NCBI RefSeq assembly: GCF_052103615.1
Contig: NZ_JBQEKA010000027.1
Coordinates: 1 to 36,510, forward strand
DNA: 36,510 nucleotides
Reading direction: 5' to 3'
Origin: Kerstersia sp052103615
GTDB lineage: Bacteria > Pseudomonadota > Gammaproteobacteria > Burkholderiales > Burkholderiaceae_B
A program made the position numbers and the translations under genes. Below, one piece after another: positions 29,547 through 36,510 of this stretch. The notes below the pieces were generated by a model, which searched no databases, was not told the origin of the DNA, and was given only the letters and a program-made list of their open reading frames with translations. Each line of letters opens with the position of its first letter. Position 1 is the stretch's first letter.

Positions 29547-30950
29547 ATGGCATTGACCCTTTATGACAAGCTCTGGCGCGACCATCTGGTGCACCAGGAA
29601 TCCGACGGCTCCTGTCTGATCTATATCGACCGGCAATTGCTGCATGAAGTGACCAGCCCGCAGGCTTTTGAAGGCCTGACGCTGGCCGGCCGCAAGCCGT
29701 GGCGCGTCAGTGCCAACCTGGCGGTGGCCGATCACAACGTTCCGACCAAAAATCGCAGCGCCGGTATTGAAGATCCGATCTCCAAGTTGCAGGTCGATAC
29801 GCTGGATGCCAACTGCGCGACTTACGGCATTACCGAATTCCCGATGACGGATGTCCGTCAGGGGATTGTTCACGTGGTTGGCCCGGAGCAAGGCGCGACT
29901 TTGCCGGGTATGACGGTGGTGTGCGGTGATTCGCATACCAGCACGCACGGCGCGGTGGCCGCGCTGGCTTTTGGCATCGGCACCTCCGAGGTCGAGCATG
30001 CGCTGGCCACGCAGACCCTGACCATGAAGAAGAGCCTCAACATGCTGGTCAAGGTCGAAGGCAAGCTGCCTTTCGGCTGTACCGCCAAGGACGTGGTGCT
30101 GCATGTGATCGGCATTATCGGCACGGCAGGCGGTACGGGGCATGCCATCGAATTCGCGGGCAGCACGATTCGCGAGCTGTCGGTGGAAGGCCGCATGACC
30201 ATCTGCAATATGGCCATCGAAGCCGGTGCCCGTTCGGGCCTGGTGGCTGTGGATGACAAAACCGTGGACTATTTCCGCGGCCGTCCTTTCGCGCCCAGCG
30301 GCGTGTTGTGGGATCAGGCCGTGACGTACTGGCGGACGTTGCATTCCGACCCCGGCGCGCATTTCGACCGAGTGGTGGAAATCGACGCGCGCGAGATCAA
30401 GCCGCAAGTCAGCTGGGGCACCTCGCCGGAAATGGTCTTGCCAGTCGATAGCCGCGTGCCGGATCCCGACCGCGAACGTGACGACGTCCGCCGCAGCGGC
30501 ATGGAGCGGGCGCTGGAATACATGGGCTTGACCCCCAACACGCCTTTGGTGGATATCCGGGTGGACCGCGTTTTCATCGGTTCCTGCACCAATTCGCGCA
30601 TCGAGGATTTGCGTGCTGCGGCTGAGGTCGCGCGCGGCAAGCGCGTGGCGCGCAACGTCAAGCAAGCCATGGTCGTGCCGGGTTCTGGTCTGGTGAAGCT
30701 GCAGGCCGAGCGCGAAGGGCTGGACCGCATCTTCATCGACGCCGGTTTTGAATGGCGCGATCCGGGCTGCTCCATGTGCCTGGCGATGAATGCCGACCGC
30801 CTGGAACCGGGCGAGCGCTGCGCTTCCACGTCCAACCGTAATTTCGAAGGCCGTCAGGGCATGGGCGGGCGCACCCACCTGGTCAGCCCCGCCATGGCAG
30901 CCGCGGCCGCCATTGCCGGCCATTTCGTTGATGTCAGGAATTTCAGGTAA
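29547..30950 (+). CDS. leuC: 3-isopropylmalate dehydratase large subunit
   Basis: This is the [4Fe-4S] aconitase-family subunit that isomerises 2- to 3-isopropylmalate in leucine synthesis. It has 467 residues from ATG 29547 (MALTLYDKLWRDHLV). Motifs are VVCGDSHTSTHGAVAALAFG, the cluster cysteines in FIGSCTNSRIEDLRAA and in DPGCSMCLAMN, and STSNRNFEGRQGMGGRTHLV near the C-terminus. It is followed by leuD after 6 nt. Confidence 0.97.
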   Translation: MALTLYDKLWRDHLVHQESDGSCLIYIDRQLLHEVTSPQAFEGLTLAGRKPWRVSANLAVADHNVPTKNRSAGIEDPISKLQVDTLDANCATYGITEFPMTDVRQGIVHVVGPEQGATLPGMTVVCGDSHTSTHGAVAALAFGIGTSEVEHALATQTLTMKKSLNMLVKVEGKLPFGCTAKDVVLHVIGIIGTAGGTGHAIEFAGSTIRELSVEGRMTICNMAIEAGARSGLVAVDDKTVDYFRGRPFAPSGVLWDQAVTYWRTLHSDPGAHFDRVVEIDAREIKPQVSWGTSPEMVLPVDSRVPDPDRERDDVRRSGMERALEYMGLTPNTPLVDIRVDRVFIGSCTNSRIEDLRAAAEVARGKRVARNVKQAMVVPGSGLVKLQAEREGLDRIFIDAGFEWRDPGCSMCLAMNADRLEPGERCASTSNRNFEGRQGMGGRTHLVSPAMAAAAAIAGHFVDVRNFR

Positions 30951-30956
30951 GCCATC

Positions 30957-31607
30957 ATGCAAGCATTTACCATACACGAAGGCCTCGTCGCCCCCCTGGA
31001 TCGGGAAAACGTCGATACCGACCTGATTATTCCCAAGCAATTCCTGAAGTCCATCAAGCGCACCGGCTTTGGCCCCAACCTGTTTGACGAGCTGCGTTAC
31101 CTGGATCACGGCGAGCCCGGCATGGACAACAGCAAACGTCCGCTGAACCCGGACTTCGTGCTGAACCAGCCGCGTTACCAAGGGGCTTCCGTGCTGCTGG
31201 CACGCAAGAACTTCGGCTGCGGTTCCAGCCGCGAGCACGCGCCCTGGGCCTTGAGCCAATATGGCTTCCGCGCCATTATTGCGCCTTCATTTGCTGATAT
31301 TTTCTTTAATAACAGCTTCAAAAACGGTTTGCTGCCCATCATTCTGTCGGAACTGGACGTGGCGCGCCTGTTTGATGAAGTGAAAGCCTTCCCCGGCTAC
31401 AAACTGACGGTGGATCTGGCGCGTCAGGTCATTATCAAACCGGAAGGCGGCGAGTTGCCGTTCGATATTGATGAATTCCGCAAGCATCGTTTGCTCAATG
31501 GTTTGGACGATATCGGCCTGACGCTGCAAAAAGCCGACATGATCCGCCAATTTGAAGCGGAACGGCTGGCGCGTCACCCCTGGCTCGAAAGCCGCCAGTT
31601 GCGCTGA
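30957..31607 (+). CDS. leuD: 3-isopropylmalate dehydratase small subunit
   Basis: The 216-residue swivel-domain subunit partners LeuC. It has FTIHEGLVAPLDRENVDTDL, IIPKQFLKSIKRTGFGPNLF and the substrate loop NFGCGSSREHAPWALSQYGF. The length and N-terminus match the long proteobacterial LeuD. It lies 6 nt after leuC and 118 nt before leuB, with a hairpin in the latter gap. Confidence 0.97.
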   Translation: MQAFTIHEGLVAPLDRENVDTDLIIPKQFLKSIKRTGFGPNLFDELRYLDHGEPGMDNSKRPLNPDFVLNQPRYQGASVLLARKNFGCGSSREHAPWALSQYGFRAIIAPSFADIFFNNSFKNGLLPIILSELDVARLFDEVKAFPGYKLTVDLARQVIIKPEGGELPFDIDEFRKHRLLNGLDDIGLTLQKADMIRQFEAERLARHPWLESRQLR

Positions 31608-31616
31608 TTTCACACG

Positions 31617-31645
31617 GGCGCTACCGGCTGACGGCCAGTAGCGCC
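31617..31645 (+). promoter_or_regulatory. Hairpin in the leuD-leuB gap
   Basis: GGCGCTAC (31617-31624) pairs perfectly with GTAGCGCC (31638-31645) over a 13-nt loop, followed only by TCTGTTT. It could attenuate or stabilise the leuCD transcript before leuB. Confidence 0.4.
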
Positions 31646-31725
31646 TCTGTTTGCCCCAGAGGATTTTCCGCTGGGGGTGTGAATGCACATAATTCTCCCT
31701 TTAACTTTTCATAAAACGATCTCTC

Positions 31726-32799
31726 ATGGCTCACAAAATCGCAGTGCTTCCCGGTGATGGCATCGGCCCCGAAATCGTCGCTCAAGCGGTCCGCGTCCTG
31801 CAGGCCTTGAATCTGCCGCTGGAAATCGCGCAAGCACCGGTGGGCGGCGCTGCCTATGATCTGCATGGGCATCCGCTGCCGCCCGCCACGCTGGCGCTGG
31901 CGCAGGAATCCGACGCCATTCTGTTTGGCGCGGTGGGAGATTGGAAGTACGACAAACTGGCGCGTGAGCTGCGCCCGGAACAGGCTATTCTTGGCTTGCG
32001 CAAGGCATTGGGCCTGTTTGCCAACCTGCGCCCGGCGATTCTGTACCCGGAATTGGCTGCGGCTTCCACGCTCAAGCCTGAAGTGGTGTCCGGCTTGGAT
32101 ATCCTGATCCTGCGCGAATTGACCGGCGATATCTACTTCGGCACGCCGCGCGGCGTGCGGACGGCGGAAGATGGCGCATTCCAGGGCCAGCGCGAAGGTT
32201 TCGACACCATGCGCTACGCCGAAAGCGAAGTGCGCCGGATTGCTCATCTGGGTTTCCAGTCGGCTCAGAAGCGCAATCGCAAGCTGTGCAGCGTGGACAA
32301 GGCCAATGTGCTGGAAACCTCGCAGTTCTGGCGCGATATCGTGATTGACGTGGCGCGTGAGTATCCCGATGTGGAACTGAGCCACATGTATGTGGACAAC
32401 GCTGCCATGCAATTGGTGCGCGCCCCGCGCCAGTTCGACGTCATTGTGACCGGCAATCTGTTTGGCGACATCCTGTCTGACGAAGCCGCCATGCTGACGG
32501 GTTCCATCGGCATGTTGCCTTCGGCATCGTTGAACGAAAAACGCCAGGGCCTGTACGAGCCCAGCCATGGTTCGGCGCCTGATATCGCGGGCAAGAATCT
32601 GGCGAACCCGCTGGCGACCATCCTGTCGGCGGCGATGCTGCTGCGCTATTCGCTGGATCTTGGCGAACAGGCGGAACGTGTGGAAGCGGCGGTGCGCAAG
32701 GTGCTGGCGGATGGCTTGCGCACGGCGGATATTTACGAGGAAGGCACGCGCAAGGTCGGCACCACGGAGATGGGCGACGCGGTGCTGGCCGCGCTGTAA
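31726..32799 (+). CDS. leuB: 3-isopropylmalate dehydrogenase
   Basis: The 357-residue NAD-dependent dehydrogenase oxidises 3-isopropylmalate to the ketoacid that yields alpha-ketoisocaproate. It has KIAVLPGDGIGPEIVAQAVR at the N-terminus, the catalytic-site stretches LRELTGDIYFG and SVDKANVLETSQFWRD. The dehydrogenase signature NLFGDILSDEAAMLTGSIGM and the NAD-binding YEPSHGSAPDIAGKNLANPL follow. ATG 31726 lacks a strong ribosome site. It ends before a repeat-bearing gap and a strong terminator. Confidence 0.97.
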   Translation: MAHKIAVLPGDGIGPEIVAQAVRVLQALNLPLEIAQAPVGGAAYDLHGHPLPPATLALAQESDAILFGAVGDWKYDKLARELRPEQAILGLRKALGLFANLRPAILYPELAAASTLKPEVVSGLDILILRELTGDIYFGTPRGVRTAEDGAFQGQREGFDTMRYAESEVRRIAHLGFQSAQKRNRKLCSVDKANVLETSQFWRDIVIDVAREYPDVELSHMYVDNAAMQLVRAPRQFDVIVTGNLFGDILSDEAAMLTGSIGMLPSASLNEKRQGLYEPSHGSAPDIAGKNLANPLATILSAAMLLRYSLDLGEQAERVEAAVRKVLADGLRTADIYEEGTRKVGTTEMGDAVLAAL

Positions 32800-32911
32800 C
32801 AGGCGCGCAGCCCGGGCCGGCATCTGGCTGCGGCCAGACAGCGCGGCTGCGGGCGGCAGGCAAAAGGTGTACGCCAGTCTTGGCCGCAGCGATACCGGAT
32901 GTTGGGGTATC

Positions 32912-32953
32912 GGGCGGAAAACATCGGGCGGAAACCATTGAGCGGAAACCATC
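32912..32953. repeat. Three tandem 14-bp repeats downstream of leuB
   Basis: The units are GGGCGGAAAACATC (32912-32925), GGGCGGAAACCATT (32926-32939) and GAGCGGAAACCATC (32940-32953). They are abutting and non-coding, between the leuB stop and its terminator. Confidence 0.88.
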
Positions 32954-32963
32954 AGGCATCGCC

Positions 32964-33006
32964 AGGCAGGCCACCGGTTAAGGCGGGTGGCCTGCCTTTG
33001 TGTTTT
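32964..33006 (+). terminator. Intrinsic terminator after leuB
   Basis: AGGCAGGCCACC (32964-32975) pairs perfectly with GGTGGCCTGCCT (32986-32997). A T-rich stretch TTTGTGTTTT follows. Confidence 0.85.
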
Positions 33007-33203
33007 ATGCCGCCGATCATGGCTGGCCGGCAGGGGGCTGGCAATTGTTGCGTCCGTTTTACGCCGCCCTGAAAAATGGCGCATTATTTGGCGGAAAACC
33101 CAGGTAAACCCTGGTAATTCTGATACATTCTTATACCTAGGGCCATGCTGTCAGGAGCGGACGGCATGGCTTGTTCTTCACATATAAAACAGAGCGAATA
33201 CAG
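33007..33203 (+). promoter_or_regulatory. asd upstream region
   Basis: This space has no gene that I can support. It turns AT-rich before asd, with a small inverted repeat CCAGG-TAAAC-CCTGG near 33100-33114 and TATA-like boxes at about 33132 (TTATACC) and 33183 (ATATAAA). I cannot choose one promoter. No strong ribosome site precedes ATG 33204. Confidence 0.35.
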
Positions 33204-34334
33204 ATGACTCAAGCCGTCGGTCTGGTCGGCTGGCGCGGCATGGTGGGATCCGTCCTCATGCAGCGCATGCGCGACGAAAATGATTTTTCCCTGATTGAAC
33301 CCGTCTTTTTCACCACCAGCCAGGTGGGCGGCGCCGCGCCGTCCTGGGCTGCTGGCGCGGGTCCCTTGCAAGACGCCTACGATATTGAGGCGCTGGCAAA
33401 ACTGCCGATTATTGTGACGGCGCAGGGCGGCGACTATACCAAGGCGGTGCACGGCAAACTGCGCGCATCCGGCTGGAAGGGCATCTGGATCGACGCAGCC
33501 AGCTCGCTGCGCATGAATGACGACTCCATCATCGTGCTGGACCCGGTCAACCGCAACGTCATCGACGCGGCGCTGAACCGTGGCGTGCGCGACTTCGTCG
33601 GTGGCAATTGCACCGTCAGCTGCATGCTGATGGGGCTGTCCGGTCTGTTCCAGCATGACCTGGTCGAGTGGATGACCAGCATGACCTATCAGGCGGCATC
33701 TGGCGGCGGCGCGCAGCACATGCGTGAACTGCTGACCCAGTTCGGCCTGGTCAATGAGTCCGTGCGCCCGCTGCTGGATGACCCGGCATCGGCTATTTTG
33801 CAGATCGACCGCGGCGTGCTGGATTTGCAGCGTAGCGGCAATCTGCCGACCGAGCGTTTTGGCGTGCCGCTGGCCGGCAACCTGATTCCCTGGATCGACT
33901 CCGACCTGGGCAACGGTGTGTCGCGCGAAGAGTGGAAGGCTGAAGCGGAAACCAACAAGATCCTGGGCCGTGGCGCCGCGTTCGGTAGCGAAGCCACGCC
34001 TATTGATGGCTTCTGCGTGCGCATTGGCGCGATGCGCTGCCACAGCCAGGCGCTGACGATCAAGCTCAAGCGCGATGTGCCGCTCGATGAAATCACCGAC
34101 ATCATCGCGCAGGGTACGGATTGGGCCAAGGTCATCCCGAATGACAAGGAATCCACCGTCCATGGCCTCACGCCAGTGGCTGTGACCGGCACGCTGGATA
34201 TTCCGGTGGGGCGTCTGCGCAAGCTGTCGATGGGCAAGGATTACCTGGGCGCCTTTACCGTGGGCGACCAATTGCTCTGGGGCGCGGCCGAGCCGCTGCG
34301 CCGCATGCTGCGTATCGCCATCGGCGAACTGTAA
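33204..34334 (+). CDS. asd: Aspartate-semialdehyde dehydrogenase
   Basis: This enzyme makes aspartate semialdehyde, the branch point to lysine/peptidoglycan, methionine and threonine. It has 376 residues from ATG 33204. It has VGLVGWRGMVGSVLMQRMRD at the N-terminus (NADP site), WKGIWIDAASSLRMNDDSII, GGNCTVSCMLMGLSG with nucleophile Cys136, and IGAMRCHSQALTIKLK with the conserved His. It is the Gram-negative form. It follows the leu operon terminator, so it is separately transcribed, and feeds the same aspartate pathway as thrB. Confidence 0.96.
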   Translation: MTQAVGLVGWRGMVGSVLMQRMRDENDFSLIEPVFFTTSQVGGAAPSWAAGAGPLQDAYDIEALAKLPIIVTAQGGDYTKAVHGKLRASGWKGIWIDAASSLRMNDDSIIVLDPVNRNVIDAALNRGVRDFVGGNCTVSCMLMGLSGLFQHDLVEWMTSMTYQAASGGGAQHMRELLTQFGLVNESVRPLLDDPASAILQIDRGVLDLQRSGNLPTERFGVPLAGNLIPWIDSDLGNGVSREEWKAEAETNKILGRGAAFGSEATPIDGFCVRIGAMRCHSQALTIKLKRDVPLDEITDIIAQGTDWAKVIPNDKESTVHGLTPVAVTGTLDIPVGRLRKLSMGKDYLGAFTVGDQLLWGAAEPLRRMLRIAIGEL

Positions 34335-34348
34335 TCGGGCAGATTCGA

Positions 34349-34371
34349 GGGAAGGCCATGGCGGCCTTCCC
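34349..34371 (+). terminator. 9-bp hairpin after asd
   Basis: GGGAAGGCC (34349-34357) and GGCCTTCCC (34363-34371) form a perfect stem with a 5-nt loop, 15 nt after the asd stop. No T tract follows. Confidence 0.5.
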
Positions 34372-34373
34372 CG

Positions 34374-34430
34374 AGAACGTGTTTATGACCTGTTTCCTGC
34401 CGTGCCAGGATCAGGTCATAAACACGTTCT
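34374..34430. repeat. 57-nt near-palindrome with 19-bp perfect arms
   Basis: The left arm (34374-34392) starts AGAACGTGTTTATGACC and its exact reverse complement is at 34412-34430. The 19-nt centre has its own TCCTG/CAGGA pairing, so the RNA would fold as one long hairpin. It ends 13 nt before the next start codon, just before the ribosome site (GGGAG, 34433-34437). It looks like a mobile palindromic element or strong regulatory hairpin; I cannot assign a family. Confidence 0.85.
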
Positions 34431-34443
34431 AAGGGAGTAAGTT

Positions 34444-34830
34444 GTGGACGCGCAATTTGGGCAGGGCTATGGTCTGGTGCTGGGTACAGTCCTGCTGGCA
34501 ATCGTGGCATTCTGGGTCGCGCTGATGCTGCGCCGCGCAGGGGCCAGGCAGGATACGGACGATAGCGGCTGCGCTGATCACGGCAGCGAAAATACCGATG
34601 CCGACGATGAGGCGGTAGATCAGGCAAGTGAGTCTGATGATTCTGATGGCTCAGATAGTGCTGGCGGCTCCGCGCCTGCTCAAGACGCCATGCAGGCCCG
34701 GCGTCTTGAGCTGGCGCGCCAGAAATTCGAGCAGCAGTTGTCTGCCATAGATCTGGATCTGGATGCGCCGTCAGCGGCTGATTCGGCTCAGGATGCAGAA
34801 CGTCCTGGCCAGCAAAAAGGCAGCCGTTGA
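34444..34830 (+). CDS. Small acidic single-span membrane protein, FimV-like remnant or short form
   Basis: The frame starts at GTG 34444, supported by GGGAG (34433-34437). The 128-residue product has one N-terminal membrane helix (about residues 10-30, LVLGTVLLAIVAFWVALML). An Asp/Ser/Glu-rich stretch follows (DDSGCADHGSENTDADDEAV region), then a helical segment ARRLELARQKFEQQLSAIDL. In many Burkholderiales the asd-truA interval holds fimV/tspA, a large LysM protein with one helix, acidic cytoplasmic repeats and a C-terminal helix motif. This protein keeps only the helix and an acidic tail. The family link rests on synteny and architecture, not on clear sequence identity. Its stop overlaps truA (TGATG). 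Confidence 0.7.
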   Translation: MDAQFGQGYGLVLGTVLLAIVAFWVALMLRRAGARQDTDDSGCADHGSENTDADDEAVDQASESDDSDGSDSAGGSAPAQDAMQARRLELARQKFEQQLSAIDLDLDAPSAADSAQDAERPGQQKGSR

Positions 34831-35663
34831 TGGCGCGCAGGATTGCGCTGGGAGTAGCCTACGAGGGCTCATCCTGGTTGGGCTGGCAGACTCAGGCAGG
34901 CGGCAATACCGTTCAGGATGAACTGGAAAAAGCCTTGCTTGCCTTTACCGGCGGGCCGGTGCCGACGATTTGCGCAGGACGCACCGACACTGGCGTGCAC
35001 GCCTGCCTGCAAGTCGTGCACCTGGATACCGAGCTGGAACGGCGTGATGTCGCCTGGATCCGCGGCTTGAATGCCCATCTGCCGGACAGCATTGCCGTGC
35101 AGTGGGCACGGGAAGTGCCCGAAGACTTCCATGCGCGGTTTTCGGCGCAGGCCCGCACCTATGTGTATCTGCTCTGGAACCGCCCTTATCGTTCGCCCTT
35201 GTGGGCAGGACGTGCCGGCTGGTGTTTTCGGCCCCTGGACGTTGAGGCCATGCGTGCCGCAGCGGCCCACTTGCTGGGCGAGCATGACTTCAGCAGTTTC
35301 CGTTCGTCGCAATGCCAGGCGGCGCATCCGGTGCGTGTCATGCAGCGCCTGGATATTCAGCGCCATGGCGACATGATTGTTTTTGTGCTCAAGGCCAATG
35401 CTTTTCTGCATCATATGGTGCGCAATATCATTGGTTCGCTGGTGTATGTCGGCCAGGGGCGTTATAGCGTGGCGCGCATGCAGGAATTGCTGCAGGAGCG
35501 CGACCGGCGCCGGGCGGCGCCGACCTATTCGGCGGCAGGGCTGTATTTATGCGCGGTGGACTATCCTGCGCAATATGATTTGCCCTGTCAGGATGGCCTG
35601 GAAGTCATGCCCGGACTGCGCCTGTCTGCCACCGGCGAACTGAGCATCCGGCATCAGGGCTGA
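34830..35663 (+). CDS. truA: tRNA pseudouridine(38-40) synthase
   Basis: This enzyme modifies U38-U40 in the tRNA anticodon arm. ATG 34830 shares one base with the previous stop; the preceding TTG is in frame but less likely. The 277-residue protein has RIALGVAYEGSSWLGWQTQA, CAGRTDTGVHACLQVVH with catalytic Asp53, DFHARFSAQARTYVYLLWNR and FLHHMVRNIIGSLVYVGQG. It is translationally coupled to the small FimV-like gene, as in the common fimV-truA order. Confidence 0.96.
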   Translation: MARRIALGVAYEGSSWLGWQTQAGGNTVQDELEKALLAFTGGPVPTICAGRTDTGVHACLQVVHLDTELERRDVAWIRGLNAHLPDSIAVQWAREVPEDFHARFSAQARTYVYLLWNRPYRSPLWAGRAGWCFRPLDVEAMRAAAAHLLGEHDFSSFRSSQCQAAHPVRVMQRLDIQRHGDMIVFVLKANAFLHHMVRNIIGSLVYVGQGRYSVARMQELLQERDRRRAAPTYSAAGLYLCAVDYPAQYDLPCQDGLEVMPGLRLSATGELSIRHQG

Positions 35664-35714
35664 ACGCCGTGGCGTAGCAGGCCTGGCGGATGAATCCCAA
35701 GGAACAGGAAAAAC

Positions 35715-36356
35715 ATGACGAGAATAAAAATCTGCGGCCTGACGCGGCCTGAAGATGTGAAAATGGTCGTGCGTCAAGGCGTGGACGCGCTGGGTTTTGT
35801 GTTCTATCCGCCCAGCAAGCGTTATGTGACGCCGGAGCAGGCCGCGGCGCTACGGGATCTGGTGCCGCCGTTCGTGACGGTTGTGGCGCTGTTTGTGAAT
35901 GCGGCGCGTGAAGAGGTCGAAAGTGTATTGCGCCAGGTGCGCCCGCATCTTTTGCAGTTCCATGGCGATGAAAGCGCGGCGCAATGCATGTCCTATGGGC
36001 ATCCTTGGCTCAAGGCCTTGCGTGTTCCCAAAGAAGGGGGCGTGACAGGCGAAGCGCTGGCCTTGCAAATGCAGGCTTACCCCCAGGCTGATGGCTGCCT
36101 GCTGGATACGGACAGCCCGGGCTATGGCGGCAGCGGAACTGTCTTCGATCATGGCTTGCTGGATGGCTGGAGTGAACAGGCGCGCGGGCGCTTGATTCTG
36201 TCTGGCGGATTACACGAAGGCAATGTGGCGCAAGCCATACGCCGGGTGCGTCCGGTTGCCGTGGATGTCAGCAGCGGTGTCGAGGCATCGCCTGGCATCA
36301 AAAGCGCTGAAAAAGTGCGCCGTTTTGTTGAGGCGGTCCGGCAGGCCGGCGTTTGA
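35715..36356 (+). CDS. trpF: Phosphoribosylanthranilate isomerase
   Basis: This enzyme isomerises N-(5'-phosphoribosyl)anthranilate to CdRP in tryptophan synthesis. The 213-residue TIM barrel has the N-terminal RIKICGLTRPEDV with catalytic Cys7, GFVFYPPSKRYVTPEQA, LLQFHGDES and LLDTDSPGYGGSGTVFDHGL with catalytic Asp131. LSGGLHEGNV and VDVSSGVEASPGIKSAEKV complete it. It lies 51 nt after truA and is followed by a terminator. trpB, which often follows trpF in related bacteria, is not seen in the remaining 154 bp. Confidence 0.96.
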   Translation: MTRIKICGLTRPEDVKMVVRQGVDALGFVFYPPSKRYVTPEQAAALRDLVPPFVTVVALFVNAAREEVESVLRQVRPHLLQFHGDESAAQCMSYGHPWLKALRVPKEGGVTGEALALQMQAYPQADGCLLDTDSPGYGGSGTVFDHGLLDGWSEQARGRLILSGGLHEGNVAQAIRRVRPVAVDVSSGVEASPGIKSAEKVRRFVEAVRQAGV

Positions 36357-36403
36357 AAACGGCCCGTCCGGGAACCTGACGCGCCTGATGCTGCATCAGG
36401 CAG

Positions 36404-36435
36404 ATGGCCGCCAGCCGATGTCTGGCGGCCATTTT
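36404..36435 (+). terminator. Intrinsic terminator after trpF
   Basis: ATGGCCGCCAG (36404-36414) pairs perfectly with CTGGCGGCCAT (36422-36432) over a 7-nt loop, continuing into a short TTTT. A smaller hairpin CCTGATG/CATCAGG lies at 36384-36400. Confidence 0.8.
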
Positions 36436-36454
36436 GTTGGCAAATGCTTGTCGA

Positions 36455-36510
36455 TCAGATCGCGTCGCCGTTTTCACCGTCGTCGGAGTCGGTGTTCTTG
36501 GCTTCTTCGA
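36455..36510 (-). CDS. 3' end of an unidentified leftward gene with acidic C-terminus
   Basis: A minus-strand frame enters from the right edge and ends at TGA (36457-36455). It reads EEAKNTDSDDGENGDAI, a plausible acidic, disordered C-terminal tail. It is convergent with trpF across that gene's terminator. Seventeen residues are too few to name it, and it might not be coding. Confidence 0.4.
   Translation of the reverse strand, partial: EEAKNTDSDDGENGDAI

Noticed and set aside
29484..29567. leu operon leader peptide
   Set aside because: The 27-codon frame has only scattered Leu codons and no terminator/antiterminator pair before leuC.

Overview
The window is about 62% GC by eye and reads as a chromosomal segment of a betaproteobacterium, most likely family Alcaligenaceae (Bordetella/Achromobacter/Kerstersia-like). 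This rests on the leuC-leuD-leuB-asd-(FimV-like)-truA-trpF order, class II leuD, a BPSS1780-family membrane protein next to an APH-type homoserine kinase, and a MocR/TctA-rich accessory style. The genus is inference. One run of 10 Ns (26440-26449) is an assembly gap inside a gene.

Region 1 (1-8656), catabolic island. Seven genes run leftwards: degradative HMG-CoA reductase (mvaA), HMG-CoA lyase (mvaB), a class III CoA-transferase, a two-gene MaoC-type hydratase, a small two-helix membrane protein and a TctA-type carboxylate permease that runs off the edge. A divergent MocR regulator and a fumarylacetoacetate-hydrolase-family enzyme lie to the right. Together they suggest uptake and CoA activation of a branched C6 carboxylate (mevalonate, 3-hydroxy-3-methylglutarate or 3-methylglutaconate), conversion to HMG-CoA and cleavage to acetyl-CoA and acetoacetate.

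Region 2 (8657-19137), compact Tad/Flp pilus operon. The order is flp, TadG-like, TadE-like, unknown exported protein, cpaB/rcpC, cpaC/rcpA, FHA-cpaF fusion, tadB, tadC and a DUF192 gene, mostly joined by 1-10 nt overlaps. No tadZ/cpaE, tadV/cpaA or tadD is present. The flp Shine-Dalgarno is buried in a perfect 10-bp hairpin. The last gene carries an Arg/Trp-rich tail running into the convergent neighbour.

Region 3 (19048-28086), mixed genes. It holds BPSS1780-family protein and thrB (leftward), slyX, a SulP anion transporter preceded by a Cys-containing 30-codon upstream ORF, dusA, a CBS protein overlapping a YihY/BrkB membrane protein (leftward), and selO. Several intergenic spaces carry degenerate 14-16 bp tandem repeats. 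The yihY/selO starts are 17 bp apart and look leaderless in both directions.

Region 4 (28087-36510), amino-acid biosynthesis core. It holds aroC, leuC, leuD, leuB, asd, a small acidic FimV-like protein, truA and trpF, then a terminator and the 3' end of an unidentified leftward gene. A 57-nt near-palindrome with 19-bp perfect arms lies between asd and the FimV-like gene.
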